Origin: Mycobacterium sp. MBM | GTDB lineage: Bacteria > Actinomycetota > Actinomycetes > Mycobacteriales > Mycobacteriaceae | Assembly: GCA_021648845.1 (NCBI GenBank) | Contig: JAKJHY010000033.1 | Coordinates: forward strand, 1 to 56,768 | Length of the DNA stretch: 56,768 nt | Reading direction: 5' to 3' | In this document: positions 17,102 through 25,196 of the stretch, piece after piece | Layout: each line of letters starts with the position of its first letter | Position numbering within the stretch: position 1 is the first letter of the stretch | Notes under the pieces: generated by a model | The model's input: only the letters and a program-made list of their open reading frames with translations | Database searches by the model: none | What the model was told of the DNA's origin: nothing | Program-made: the position numbers and the translations under genes

Positions 17102-18372
17102 GTGCGATCGTCGTGGCCCAGGGCCGCCGGGTCGCGATCGAAGCCGCGAATCATGGCTTGCACCGTGTAGGACGCCGCGAGGCGACCGTCCTGTGTGTAC
17201 ACGCGACCGTCACCCTGAACCAGGCCCCGCCCCGACCAGAACGCCCGGTTCGCATACAGCAGCCACTCGGTGACGTCGGCGTCGTCATGGAACGCGATGC
17301 TGACTTTCATGATGCCGGTCGAGAGGGTGCGATGCGCCAGTGCCTCGCCGAAGCCCGGGTGCGGCAGCATCCCCGCCGCGATCGTCCAGTGTGTGGTGGA
17401 CTGCGCCAGCAGAGCCTGATGGAGGTGTTTCGGGCCAGGGTCGTGACGGAACCGGGTCCACACGTTGATGGTCGGCGGGCCGACCCGGTCCGGGTTCGGG
17501 TCGTAGGCTCCGTCGACGATGCGTAATTCGCGACCCGGCATGCCGAACCCGGCGAAAGTCGGGGCCGAACCGGGGCCGGGTACTTCGGGCATCGGGTCGA
17601 CATCCCTGATCGCATCCGGGGCGCCCGAGTCGGCGAGCAGGAGACCCGCGCAGCGCAGGCTGTCGTCTTGGGTGATCCGCACCTCGGCCGTGGAGAACGT
17701 GCGCCCTCGCCGCAGAATTTCGACGCCCACGTCGACCGGTGCGGTGAACGATGCGGCTTTGGTGAAGATCATCGACACCGACGTGATCCGTTGGCCCGCA
17801 AGTGTATCGCTGGCGGCCACAATGGCCTGTGCGGCGAATTGTCCCCCCTCGACCACATCGCGTCGGGTCGGTCCGTGTGCAGGGCCGACGTATCGGCCAT
17901 TGCCCTTCGCCTCGACGTCGATGAGTCGCAGTAGCTCGGCCGCATCACCCCACAGCGGGAAATCCGCGGGCACCATCGAGCCGTCCTCCCAAGTCTCGAC
18001 GATGACGACCCGCACGCGGCGCTCGTCGAACGAGACATGGCCCTCAAGGCCGGCGACCTCGTCGAGCGGCCGGCGGTAGGCCCACACGGCGTTCGTACAC
18101 GTGGGGTCGACGCCCACCAGGTCCCAGTAGGTGGCCACACCCTTGAACGGGCACACCGTCGTGTAGACCGATTCGGCGAAATAGTGCCAGCGAACGGCGG
18201 CTTCGGGGAAATACAGCCGGTCGGCATGGTCGGTTTCGGTGACGATCAGGCACGCGTCGCTTTCGGCGAGCAGAACATCGTCCACCCATACCTGCCCCCT
18301 GTACGGGCACGGCTGGAGATCTATTCGATAGTCGGGAAATCGCGGCCACGCCGACTCGAACTGTGCTGTCAT
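17092..18372 (-). CDS. DUF427 / acyl-CoA thioesterase (TesB-like) fusion
   Basis: A 426-residue two-part protein. Residues about 1-130 are a DUF427 domain (YFPEAAVRWHYFAESVYTTVCPFKG). Residues about 155-420 are a double-hotdog thioesterase of the TesB/TE-II type (GGQFAAQAIVAAS, SVSMIFTKAASF, then ANRAFWSGRGLVQGDGRVYTQDG). It would hydrolyse acyl-CoA to free acid and CoA, perhaps relieving CoA trapping. DUF427 function is not known to me. It follows the 100-residue protein gene by 77 nt and is probably the last gene of the ALDH operon. I would check whether the fusion is widespread. Confidence 0.82.
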   Translation of the reverse strand: MTAQFESAWPRFPDYRIDLQPCPYRGQVWVDDVLLAESDACLIVTETDHADRLYFPEAAVRWHYFAESVYTTVCPFKGVATYWDLVGVDPTCTNAVWAYRRPLDEVAGLEGHVSFDERRVRVVIVETWEDGSMVPADFPLWGDAAELLRLIDVEAKGNGRYVGPAHGPTRRDVVEGGQFAAQAIVAASDTLAGQRITSVSMIFTKAASFTAPVDVGVEILRRGRTFSTAEVRITQDDSLRCAGLLLADSGAPDAIRDVDPMPEVPGPGSAPTFAGFGMPGRELRIVDGAYDPNPDRVGPPTINVWTRFRHDPGPKHLHQALLAQSTTHWTIAAGMLPHPGFGEALAHRTLSTGIMKVSIAFHDDADVTEWLLYANRAFWSGRGLVQGDGRVYTQDGRLAASYTVQAMIRGFDRDPAALGHDDRTAM

Positions 18373-18449
18373 GTCCTGTGCTGCTCCCCATGCGTGTCGA
18401 GGTTGCGTCTCAGTCGAGGTGGGCGCATGCGCAAGAGCGCGGTTCCCGG

Positions 18450-18752
18450 CTAGTCGCTTGCGGGCAGCGGTTTGGCTTCTTTGATCTCCAAGGGAGTGGT
18501 GCCGACCGACAGCGTGCCCTTGCCGGCTTTGGTGACCAGTACTTCGGCGCCGTCGGCGCCCACGTAGCGCTTGCCCATCAGGGTGCCTCCGGAGAGGTCC
18601 TCGTCGAGGTTCAGATCGGGGTCCTTCTCGGCGTCCAGCGCTATGGCGGGGGCGCCGCCGATGCGCAGGTCGTCGAGCGCTTCGGATCCGCGAACGACGA
18701 TGATCTGGGTGTCGCAGACCTGGCTCTGCAAGCGGGTGCCGTTCTTGATCAT
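18450..18752 (-). CDS. Small conserved protein of unknown function
   Basis: A 100-residue protein with mostly beta character (GKRYVGADGAEVLVTKAGKG, TPLEIKEAKPLP) and a single Cys at residue 13 (QVCDTQIIVVRG). It has no signal or membrane segment. Its ATG overlaps the acyl-CoA ligase stop by 4 nt (ATGA), so it is made together with the ligase and may be an accessory subunit or regulator of it. I do not recognise the family. Confidence 0.75.
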   Translation of the reverse strand: MIKNGTRLQSQVCDTQIIVVRGSEALDDLRIGGAPAIALDAEKDPDLNLDEDLSGGTLMGKRYVGADGAEVLVTKAGKGTLSVGTTPLEIKEAKPLPASD

Positions 18753-20266
18753 GCCGATTCCTCTACTTCGGGGGTGCAGTTGATTTCGCTGACGAGTTCG
18801 CGCCGCAGTACCTTGCCGGTCGCGTTGGTGGGCAGTTCGTCACGGAACACGATCCGGTCGGGGGTGCGCGAACCGCGCAACTGCGCGCGCACAAAGCTGC
18901 GCAGGTCCTCGGCGTCGGGGTCGGCCCCGGCGGCGGGAACGACGATGGCGACGATGATCTGGCCCCACTGCGGATCGTCGGCGCCGACGACGGCGCAGTC
19001 GCGCGCGTGCGGATGTTCGACAAGGACATCCTCGATCTCGGCGGGCGCGATATTCTCCCCGCCCCGGATGATCGTGTCGTCGGAGCGGCCGCCGATGAAC
19101 AAGTATCCCTCGGCGTCGAGGTAGGCGATATCGCGAGTCGGGAACCAGCCGTCGGCGTCGAGCACCGACCCGATGCCGGTATAGCGGCCCGACACCTGCT
19201 CACCGCGTACGTACAGTTCACCGGGTTCGCCCGCGCCCAGTACGGCGCCGTCCTTCCCGCGGATCTGCACTTCGACCGACGGCACGGGTTGACCGACCGA
19301 ACCGAGGCGCCGCGCCACATCTGTGTCCTCGGAGCTCAAAGCCGCGCGGTGCTCGTCGGGCCCGAGCACTGCGATGGTGGAACTGGTCTCGGTGAGGCCG
19401 TAGGCGTTGACGAAGCCGACGTCCGGCAGCAGGGTGAGGGCCTTGCGGACCAGGGGCTGCGCGACCTTCGAGCCGCCGTAGGCGAGTGTGCGCAGCGTCG
19501 GAAGGGTCGTCTCGGTCGCTTCGAGCGCAGTCACGATGCGGTCGAGCATCGTGGGTACGACGGTGGCCGAGGTGACTGCTTCGGCGTCGACGAGCCGTAC
19601 CCACTCGGCGGCGTCAAAGGCGGTCAGATACACCATTCTGCGGCCCGCGTAGAGGTTGGACAGGGCCGCTGATACGCCGGCGATGTGATAAGGGGGCACA
19701 CAGATCAGGGCCGCATCACCGGGCTGGGCAGAGTCGAAATCTACGGTGCTCGTGATATAGCTGGTGAGGTTGTTATGGGTCAACTCAACGGCTTTCGGGG
19801 CAGACGTCGTTCCCGAGGTGAACAGCACCACCGCGACACTGTCGGGATCGGCGAACTGGGTCGTCGGCTCGTGTGCGCGGGCGGCGGTGAAGAACTGCGC
19901 TGTGCTCATCAGGGTCGCCGCCGCGCCTTCGGCCGCGCAACGGTACGCGTCGTCGACGATGACCAGTGGTTGGGGCAGCCTGCCGATCAGCGTGCGCAGC
20001 CCGTCGCCGGACAGGCGATAGTTCAACGGTGTCAGCGGAACCGCCGCGCGCGCCGATGCGAACAGCAGCAGCGGCAGCATCACCCCGCCGGCGCCGATAT
20101 AGGCCACGTGCTGAGCGCCGGACGCCGCGATCACGCCGGCGCCGCCGGCAGCGAGTGCGTCCAATTCCCCGGCGGTCAAGCGCAATTCGCCGGACACCAA
20201 TGCGGCGTCGCCGCTGACGGCGAGGGCAGCACCCTGCGCCATCTCCAACAGCAACGAGATGCTCAT
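18749..20266 (-). CDS. Acyl-CoA ligase (FadD-type, AMP-forming)
   Basis: A 505-residue ANL-superfamily ligase converting a carboxylic acid, ATP and CoA to acyl-CoA. Core motifs: phosphate-loop VLFTSGTTSAPKAVELTH, YGLTETSS, the A8-type FIGGRSDDTIIRGGENIAP, and the C-terminal catalytic lysine in NATGKVLRREL. The ATG at 20266 overlaps the SDR stop (ATGA). It is encoded with an aldehyde dehydrogenase and an SDR, so it probably activates the acid made by that dehydrogenase. The length is at the short end for FadDs, typical of ligases for small or cyclic acids. Confidence 0.9.
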   Translation of the reverse strand: MSISLLLEMAQGAALAVSGDAALVSGELRLTAGELDALAAGGAGVIAASGAQHVAYIGAGGVMLPLLLFASARAAVPLTPLNYRLSGDGLRTLIGRLPQPLVIVDDAYRCAAEGAAATLMSTAQFFTAARAHEPTTQFADPDSVAVVLFTSGTTSAPKAVELTHNNLTSYITSTVDFDSAQPGDAALICVPPYHIAGVSAALSNLYAGRRMVYLTAFDAAEWVRLVDAEAVTSATVVPTMLDRIVTALEATETTLPTLRTLAYGGSKVAQPLVRKALTLLPDVGFVNAYGLTETSSTIAVLGPDEHRAALSSEDTDVARRLGSVGQPVPSVEVQIRGKDGAVLGAGEPGELYVRGEQVSGRYTGIGSVLDADGWFPTRDIAYLDAEGYLFIGGRSDDTIIRGGENIAPAEIEDVLVEHPHARDCAVVGADDPQWGQIIVAIVVPAAGADPDAEDLRSFVRAQLRGSRTPDRIVFRDELPTNATGKVLRRELVSEINCTPEVEESA

Positions 20267-21018
20267 ATCGACATCGGAGGGGCCGGGGACTTCAGTGTCA
20301 CGTGGTCGAGGCCCACGTTCGGGTTGTCGAGCGCGCCGGCGAAGATACCGGCCATGGTGTCGGCGACGCCCTCGGGAGTCATATGTGTGGCCGGCACGAG
20401 GCCGCGAGAAATCCATTCTCCTGCAACCACACCGAGCAGGTCGGGATCGAAGTCCGAGATGAAGTCGGTGGGCACCGTCGCGCCGACCTCCACACAGCTG
20501 AACCGATACCCTGGGTGCTCCAACCGCCACGACACCAGGCTGCGCTCCATCGCCGCCTTACTGGCGGAGTAGGCGCCCAGTGCACGGTGCGGGTGCCGTA
20601 CCGAGTCGGATGACAGGACCGCCACGATCGCCGAGGGCGCGAGTATCTGCAGATGGGCCTGGATGACCTGGTGGACGCCGATCACATTGGTCCCCAGCAC
20701 TTTCATCCAGTCGTCGGCGTCGACGTCGGACAACGCCTTCAGCGGCGCGTACCCGGCGCTGATCAGGAGCAGGTCGACTTGGCCGAGCGCCTTGGCAGCG
20801 GTCTCGCCGACGCGGGCGCAGTCCGCGGGAACGCGGATATCTGCGGAGACAGATGTCGCGTCCGTCGCATTCGCAAGAACCTCTGCCGGCAACTCGCGGC
20901 GAGCCACGACGACCATCCGGGCGCCATCGGCGATCGCCCTGATGGCGAACGCCCTTCCGATCCCGGCCGAACCACCGACGACGACCACACGCTTGCCTGC
21001 GAGGGATCGCTCCGTCAT
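20263..21018 (-). CDS. SDR family oxidoreductase
   Basis: A 251-residue SDR with VVVGGSAGIG near 11-20, the active-site Ser in VLSSDSVRHPHRALG, and Tyr/Lys in AYSASKAAM. The usual NNAG is replaced by ISAG. Start and stop each overlap the neighbouring ALDH and ligase genes by 4 nt, so the three are strictly coupled. It could oxidise the alcohol whose aldehyde the ALDH consumes, or act as a 3-hydroxyacyl-CoA dehydrogenase. Confidence 0.86.
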   Translation of the reverse strand: MTERSLAGKRVVVVGGSAGIGRAFAIRAIADGARMVVVARRELPAEVLANATDATSVSADIRVPADCARVGETAAKALGQVDLLLISAGYAPLKALSDVDADDWMKVLGTNVIGVHQVIQAHLQILAPSAIVAVLSSDSVRHPHRALGAYSASKAAMERSLVSWRLEHPGYRFSCVEVGATVPTDFISDFDPDLLGVVAGEWISRGLVPATHMTPEGVADTMAGIFAGALDNPNVGLDHVTLKSPAPPMSI

Positions 21019-22484
21019 CGGGCGCCCTCGGCGATCGACTTGATCTCCAGGTACTCCTCGAAGCCGGCCACGCCCATTTCGCGCCCGATCCCACTCTGCT
21101 TGTAGCCGCCGAACGGGACGTCGACACCGTAGAAGACGCCGCCGTTGACGTTGACGGTGCCTGTGCGCATGCGATTGGCAACGGCACGCGCCCGCTCATT
21201 CGACGCGCTCACCACACTTCCGGACAGGCCGTATCGCGAGTTGTTGGCGATCTCGACTGCATGATCGTCACCGTCGTGCGGTATGACGGCCAGCACGGGT
21301 CCGAAGATTTCTTCCTGAGCGACAGTGGAATTCGGATCGACGTCAGCGAGTACCGTCGGCTCGACAAAATAGCCGGTTGGTAGGTGCGTGGGGATGCCGC
21401 CTCCCACTGCGACGGTGGCGCCCTCATCCACCCCCTTGTGGATGTACCCGAGCACGCGTTGGCGCTGCTCCTCGCGAATGAGCGGGCCCATGAGCATCGA
21501 CGAGTCGGTGGGGTCGCCGTACGGCCAGCCCTTCAACATCTCCGCGAGTGCCGCGACGCCTTCGCGATACTTTGCGCGGGGCAGCAAGAGTCGCGTCGTG
21601 TTGGCGCACCCCTGGCCCGCATGGGTAGTGGCCGCGAACGCCGCGGAGGTGACCACGGATCCGATATCGGCGTCGTCGAGCGCGACAAGTGCCGACTTGC
21701 CGCCGAGTTCGAGGAAGACCTTCTTGATGGTGGGCGCTGCCGCGACCATGATGCGGGTGCCGGTGGCGGTGGACCCGGTGAAGGAGATCATGTCCACGCG
21801 AGGGTCTTCGCAGAGTTGCTGTCCGACGGAGTGGTCCGCCGAGGTCACGATGTTCACCACGCCCGCCGGGATGTCGGTGTGCTCGGCAATCAGCTGTCCG
21901 AGCAGGGTTGCGCCATATGGCGTGTCGGGCGCGGGTTTGAGAACCACGGTGTTACCTGCCGCCAGTGCCGGCACCATCTTTGCGAGGTTGATCTGGACGG
22001 GGTAGTTCCACGGTGTGATGGCGCCGACCACGCCAACGGGTTCGCGCCGCACCGTGCGACGGGTCTTCATGCCGAATGGTTCGGCGAGTCCCAGGCTTGT
22101 TTCCCACGGGTAGTTCTCGGCGAGATCGGCGACCCAGGGCAGCCCGGCGACGGGGGTGTCCAATTGGGGGCCCAACGTCAGGCTCACGGGGCACCCGACC
22201 TCAGCGACGGTCGTGGCGCGCAGATCGTCGGCGTGTTTGGTCAGCGCCTCGTGCAACTGGCGGATACAGCGCACACGGAACTCGTGCGACTGCGCCCAGT
22301 CGGTTCGGTCAAAGGCCCGCCGTGCCGCCGCGATGGCGGCGTCCATGTCGGAGGCCGTGCCGTTCGCTGCAACGCCGATGACATGTTCGGTTGCCGGGTT
22401 GACGTTGTCATAGGTAGACCTGTCGGACGCGTCGACGAGACCGCCGTCGATCAGCATCCGTTCCTCGCGCCAGCACTCTGCCAT
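21015..22484 (-). CDS. Aldehyde dehydrogenase
   Basis: An NAD(P)-dependent aldehyde dehydrogenase of about 489 residues. It has the cofactor region AITPWNYPVQINLAKMVPAL, FTGSTATG, general-base Glu in LELGGKSA, and nucleophile Cys in AGQGCANTT. It resembles M. tuberculosis AldA (Rv0768), which is linked to cholesterol and alcohol catabolism. I use the ATG at 22484 (GGAG just upstream); an ATG at 22457 (MLIDGGLVDA, AGGA just upstream) is an equally good start, and 22523 is unlikely. It is the first gene of an operon driven from the element at 22541. Confidence 0.88.
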   Translation of the reverse strand: MAECWREERMLIDGGLVDASDRSTYDNVNPATEHVIGVAANGTASDMDAAIAAARRAFDRTDWAQSHEFRVRCIRQLHEALTKHADDLRATTVAEVGCPVSLTLGPQLDTPVAGLPWVADLAENYPWETSLGLAEPFGMKTRRTVRREPVGVVGAITPWNYPVQINLAKMVPALAAGNTVVLKPAPDTPYGATLLGQLIAEHTDIPAGVVNIVTSADHSVGQQLCEDPRVDMISFTGSTATGTRIMVAAAPTIKKVFLELGGKSALVALDDADIGSVVTSAAFAATTHAGQGCANTTRLLLPRAKYREGVAALAEMLKGWPYGDPTDSSMLMGPLIREEQRQRVLGYIHKGVDEGATVAVGGGIPTHLPTGYFVEPTVLADVDPNSTVAQEEIFGPVLAVIPHDGDDHAVEIANNSRYGLSGSVVSASNERARAVANRMRTGTVNVNGGVFYGVDVPFGGYKQSGIGREMGVAGFEEYLEIKSIAEGAR

Positions 22485-22540
22485 GAGTCTCCAGATTTCG
22501 TGGTCCTGCGGTCGTGCGGGCACGACCCTGCAATCACGGA

Positions 22541-22563
22541 GAACAGTAGTACAAAAGTTGTAC
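22541..22563. promoter_or_regulatory. Regulon element B with perfect 15-bp palindrome
   Basis: Read on the minus strand: GTACA, 13 nt, TGTTC. Inside it lies a perfect inverted repeat GTACAA-AAG-TTGTAC (22549-22563). TACTGT overlaps as a possible -10 of the ALDH operon. It is located between the TetR stop and the ALDH start, and TetR lies upstream of its probable target on the same strand. Confidence 0.65.
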
Positions 22564-22589
22564 AGTTGAATAGAGGCCAGTGGTGGAGA

Positions 22590-23201
22590 TCAGCGCAAAC
22601 CGTTGACCGCGAACCTCTCGACGTACTTGCGCACGGTCTCGGGTTTGGACATGTCGAAGGTCTGAGCCTCGTTGACCGTCGAAAACGAGTAGATGATGCG
22701 GGCCAGCCACTCGCTTGCGGCGACCACGTCGACTCCCGATCCGACCTCGCCTCGTTTCTGCGCCTCACGGACGTAGGGCACCAGGAATTCGGTGGAACGC
22801 CGGACCGTCGAATCGCCGTCAGAGATCATGTGGCGCATCAGTTCGGCGTCGTCGGCCATCAGTCGGTTGCGGGTCCGATGGTCGAGCAGGATGGCCGCGT
22901 GCGTCTCGGCCATCGCACCGAGCTTCTCCGCGAGCGTGGTCTTGTCGGCCATGGCCGCGGCGACCAGGCGGTAGAACTTCTGCGCACCGAACTCGATCGC
23001 CGCGTCGATGAGCACGTTGCGGTCCTCGAAATAGCGATACACGGTGCCGCGGGAAACGTTGGCCATCCGCGCGACATCCTGCACGCTCGTACGTTGGATG
23101 CCCAGCTGTGTGAAGCACTGATTGGCAGCTTCGAGGATTTGGTCGCGACGGTCCAACTCCAACTGCTCGTCGACCTCTGCCGGTGCGCGTGAGGTTGCCA
23201 T
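22590..23201 (-). CDS. TetR-family regulator (TetR-1)
   Basis: A 203-residue TetR regulator. The N-terminal HTH reads QILEAANQCFTQLG... SVQDVARMANVSRGTVYRYFEDRNVLIDAA (about 20-66), then a helical ligand domain. AAGGAG lies 5 nt before the ATG at 23201, a strong ribosome site. The gene is followed 26 nt later by element B and the ALDH operon, and preceded by 190 nt to the acyl-CoA dehydrogenase stop. That gap holds a GC-rich ACA-N13-TGT arrangement at 23274-23296 that could be its own operator but may be chance. It is a candidate master repressor of the nine-site regulon; the ligand is probably a pathway acyl-CoA. Confidence 0.9.
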   Translation of the reverse strand: MATSRAPAEVDEQLELDRRDQILEAANQCFTQLGIQRTSVQDVARMANVSRGTVYRYFEDRNVLIDAAIEFGAQKFYRLVAAAMADKTTLAEKLGAMAETHAAILLDHRTRNRLMADDAELMRHMISDGDSTVRRSTEFLVPYVREAQKRGEVGSGVDVVAASEWLARIIYSFSTVNEAQTFDMSKPETVRKYVERFAVNGLR

Positions 23202-23391
23202 AACGCTCCTTGCCTGTTGGGAGGCCTGAGGGAAGAGCCCCGTCCGGCGCCTCGCCAAGTCAATCATGCTACGTGACACGCGGCGCATCGGTGTCTCACG
23301 ACGGGCGGATGTGGACAATGACACGTTCTGCGCCCAGTTGTCGGATGGCGTCCCGGTGTCAGCAGACTGCCTCGACCGCTTGGCGCCGGTG

Positions 23392-24510
23392 CTAGATGTC
23401 GACCCGCTCGGCGAGCAAGCGACGGTGGTGGTCGGCGTCGCCGAGCAGGAGCGCCGACGACTGCGCGCGCTTGAAGTAAAGGTGGGCGGGGTGCTCCCAG
23501 GTGAATCCGATACCGCCGTGCAGCTGGATGTTGGCCGCTGCGGCGTCTGCGTAGACGTCCGAACAATGCGCCTTGGCGAGCGCCGCCGCCGCCAGGAACT
23601 CCGCGGGATAGCTGTCCGCGGCAAACGCTGCGTATTGCGCGACACCGCGAGCGCATTCGATGCTCAGCATCAGGTTGGCGCACATGTGGCGGATGGCTTG
23701 AAACGATCCGATCGGCTTGCCGAACTGCCGCCTCACCTTCACATACCCGACTGCCTGTTCCAGACAGCGCCGGGCACCTCCGACCTGTTCGTTGGCCAAC
23801 GCGACGGCGGCCCGGGCCAGGGCGTTGTCCAGGCCAGCAGCGGTGATGTCCAGACGGGTCGCCACAGTCGACTCCAGTTCGATGACAGCCTGACGGCGGG
23901 TCGGGTCCAGCGTCGACTGCGGCCGACGACACACGGTTGCGGTGTCGTCGACGACGAATACGCCGAGCCCAGAATCCGTCCGCGCGACCACGAGGATGAG
24001 GTCGGCGATGGCGCCTTCGAGCACGTAGTGTTTGCTCCCGGTGAGGGTCCAGCCGCCGACGCGGTACTCGGCGCGCGTCGTGACGGCGTCCGCGTCCCAC
24101 CGGCCGTTGCGCTCGGCAAGTGCGAGCGTGGCGATGGTGTCCCCGCTTGCGATTCCCGGTAGATGCCGCCGCTTGGCCGCTTCGTCCTGCGCTGCGACCA
24201 GGACGCCTGCGGCCAATACCGCCGAGGCGAAGTAGGGGCCGGGGAGCAGCGCGGCGCCCATCTCCTCCAGCACCAACGCCAACTCGCGGTCGCCGAAGCC
24301 CTCCCCGCCATATGTCTCAGGTATGGCGAGTCCTTGCAGACTGAGCTGGTCTGCCATCGCTTTCCAGACCGCGGGGTCATACCCGCTGGGGGCTTCCATG
24401 AGGCGTCGGACTTCGTCCTCGGGACTGTGGTGTTTCAGGAAGGCTCGGACGGCGAGCCGGAACTCCTGTTGTTCGGCGGTGTCGGTGAATGCATCGGGCT
24501 GGCTGGTCAT
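23392..24510 (-). CDS. Acyl-CoA dehydrogenase (FadE-type)
   Basis: A 372-residue flavoprotein dehydrogenase of the short FadE type seen in alpha2-beta2 steroid-side-chain enzymes. It has ETYGGEGFGDRELALVLEEMG in the N-terminal domain, LTGSKHYVLEGAIADLILVVA in the beta domain, and VRRQFGKPIGSFQAIRHMCAN and QLHGGIGFTWEHPAHLYFKRA in the C-terminal helices. The usual Glu base is not obvious, so it may need a partner subunit. It is the last gene of the operon led by the crotonase at 27600 and overlaps the SnoaL-like stop by 4 nt. Confidence 0.87.
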   Translation of the reverse strand: MTSQPDAFTDTAEQQEFRLAVRAFLKHHSPEDEVRRLMEAPSGYDPAVWKAMADQLSLQGLAIPETYGGEGFGDRELALVLEEMGAALLPGPYFASAVLAAGVLVAAQDEAAKRRHLPGIASGDTIATLALAERNGRWDADAVTTRAEYRVGGWTLTGSKHYVLEGAIADLILVVARTDSGLGVFVVDDTATVCRRPQSTLDPTRRQAVIELESTVATRLDITAAGLDNALARAAVALANEQVGGARRCLEQAVGYVKVRRQFGKPIGSFQAIRHMCANLMLSIECARGVAQYAAFAADSYPAEFLAAAALAKAHCSDVYADAAAANIQLHGGIGFTWEHPAHLYFKRAQSSALLLGDADHHRRLLAERVDI

Positions 24511-25196
24511 CTGGAGAGGTTCCTCGGGTCGTCAGCGGCGCGTCCGGTCGAGTTCGCCCTTGGTGTGGCACTATCTCGGCGCAGGGTGCGAATCCAGTTC
24601 CCCAGGGCGGCGGGTGCAGCGACGGGTGCGTCGAAGCGGCCGGGGTCGGCCCGGTGAAACTCGTCCCAGCTGGGGAATGCTTCGTGGAAGATGCCGTCAT
24701 GTGCCCCGGTACCGGGCCATCGCATCTTGCCCGGACCCACGGGCGGATCGAGGATGTCGCTCTCGTACCAGAACAGCGGCGTACGACGGGCGAAGTACCA
24801 CCGCCCGTCTCGTCGCTCGTAGACGTCGAGGTAGGCGAGCAGTTCGACGACCCAGACAGCCGCGGTTTCGAGGTCGTTGCGCGAATACACCAGTCCCGAC
24901 GCATGATCGCTGTCGTGAATGTCGATGACATGGCCGAGCACACCGTGCGCGCTGCCGAGCAGGTCGTGTCGCAACTCGTCGTCGTACCATCGCCGCAATG
25001 CGGCGCGACCGGTCCGTCGGCCCGGCACCCGAACATCGTCGACGAAGAGGTTCACCAGCGAATCGAGATCGCGCATATCAAGTGCAACAGCATATTTCGC
25101 TGCCAACTGGCGGATCTCGTCGAGAGCCTCGAGTCTGTCGACACGAGCGGCGAGGGCCGCAAGTGAGCCCGGGCTATCGGAATCTGGCGGGTTCAC
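24507..25196 (-). CDS. SnoaL-like (NTF2-fold) protein
   Basis: A 229-residue protein with an NTF2/SnoaL_4 domain at about 20-150 (EIRQLAAKYAVALDMRDLDSLVNLFVDDV, then YERRDGRWYFARRTPLFWYES) and a C-terminal extension containing WPGTGAHDGIFHEAFPSWDEF. Such domains in catabolic clusters are often isomerases, hydratases or accessory subunits. The start is GTG at 25196, overlapping the ligase stop as GTGA. It is one of three SnoaL-like genes in this region. Confidence 0.8.
   Translation of the reverse strand: MNPPDSDSPGSLAALAARVDRLEALDEIRQLAAKYAVALDMRDLDSLVNLFVDDVRVPGRRTGRAALRRWYDDELRHDLLGSAHGVLGHVIDIHDSDHASGLVYSRNDLETAAVWVVELLAYLDVYERRDGRWYFARRTPLFWYESDILDPPVGPGKMRWPGTGAHDGIFHEAFPSWDEFHRADPGRFDAPVAAPAALGNWIRTLRRDSATPRANSTGRAADDPRNLSR

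Noticed and set aside
23274..23296. A GC-rich TGACA-N13-TGTCT upstream of TetR-1, similar to the nine elements
   Set aside because: The outer triplets match but the middle is GC-rich and the central TGT is absent; one such hit by chance in this length of DNA is not improbable. Kept only as a weak candidate.
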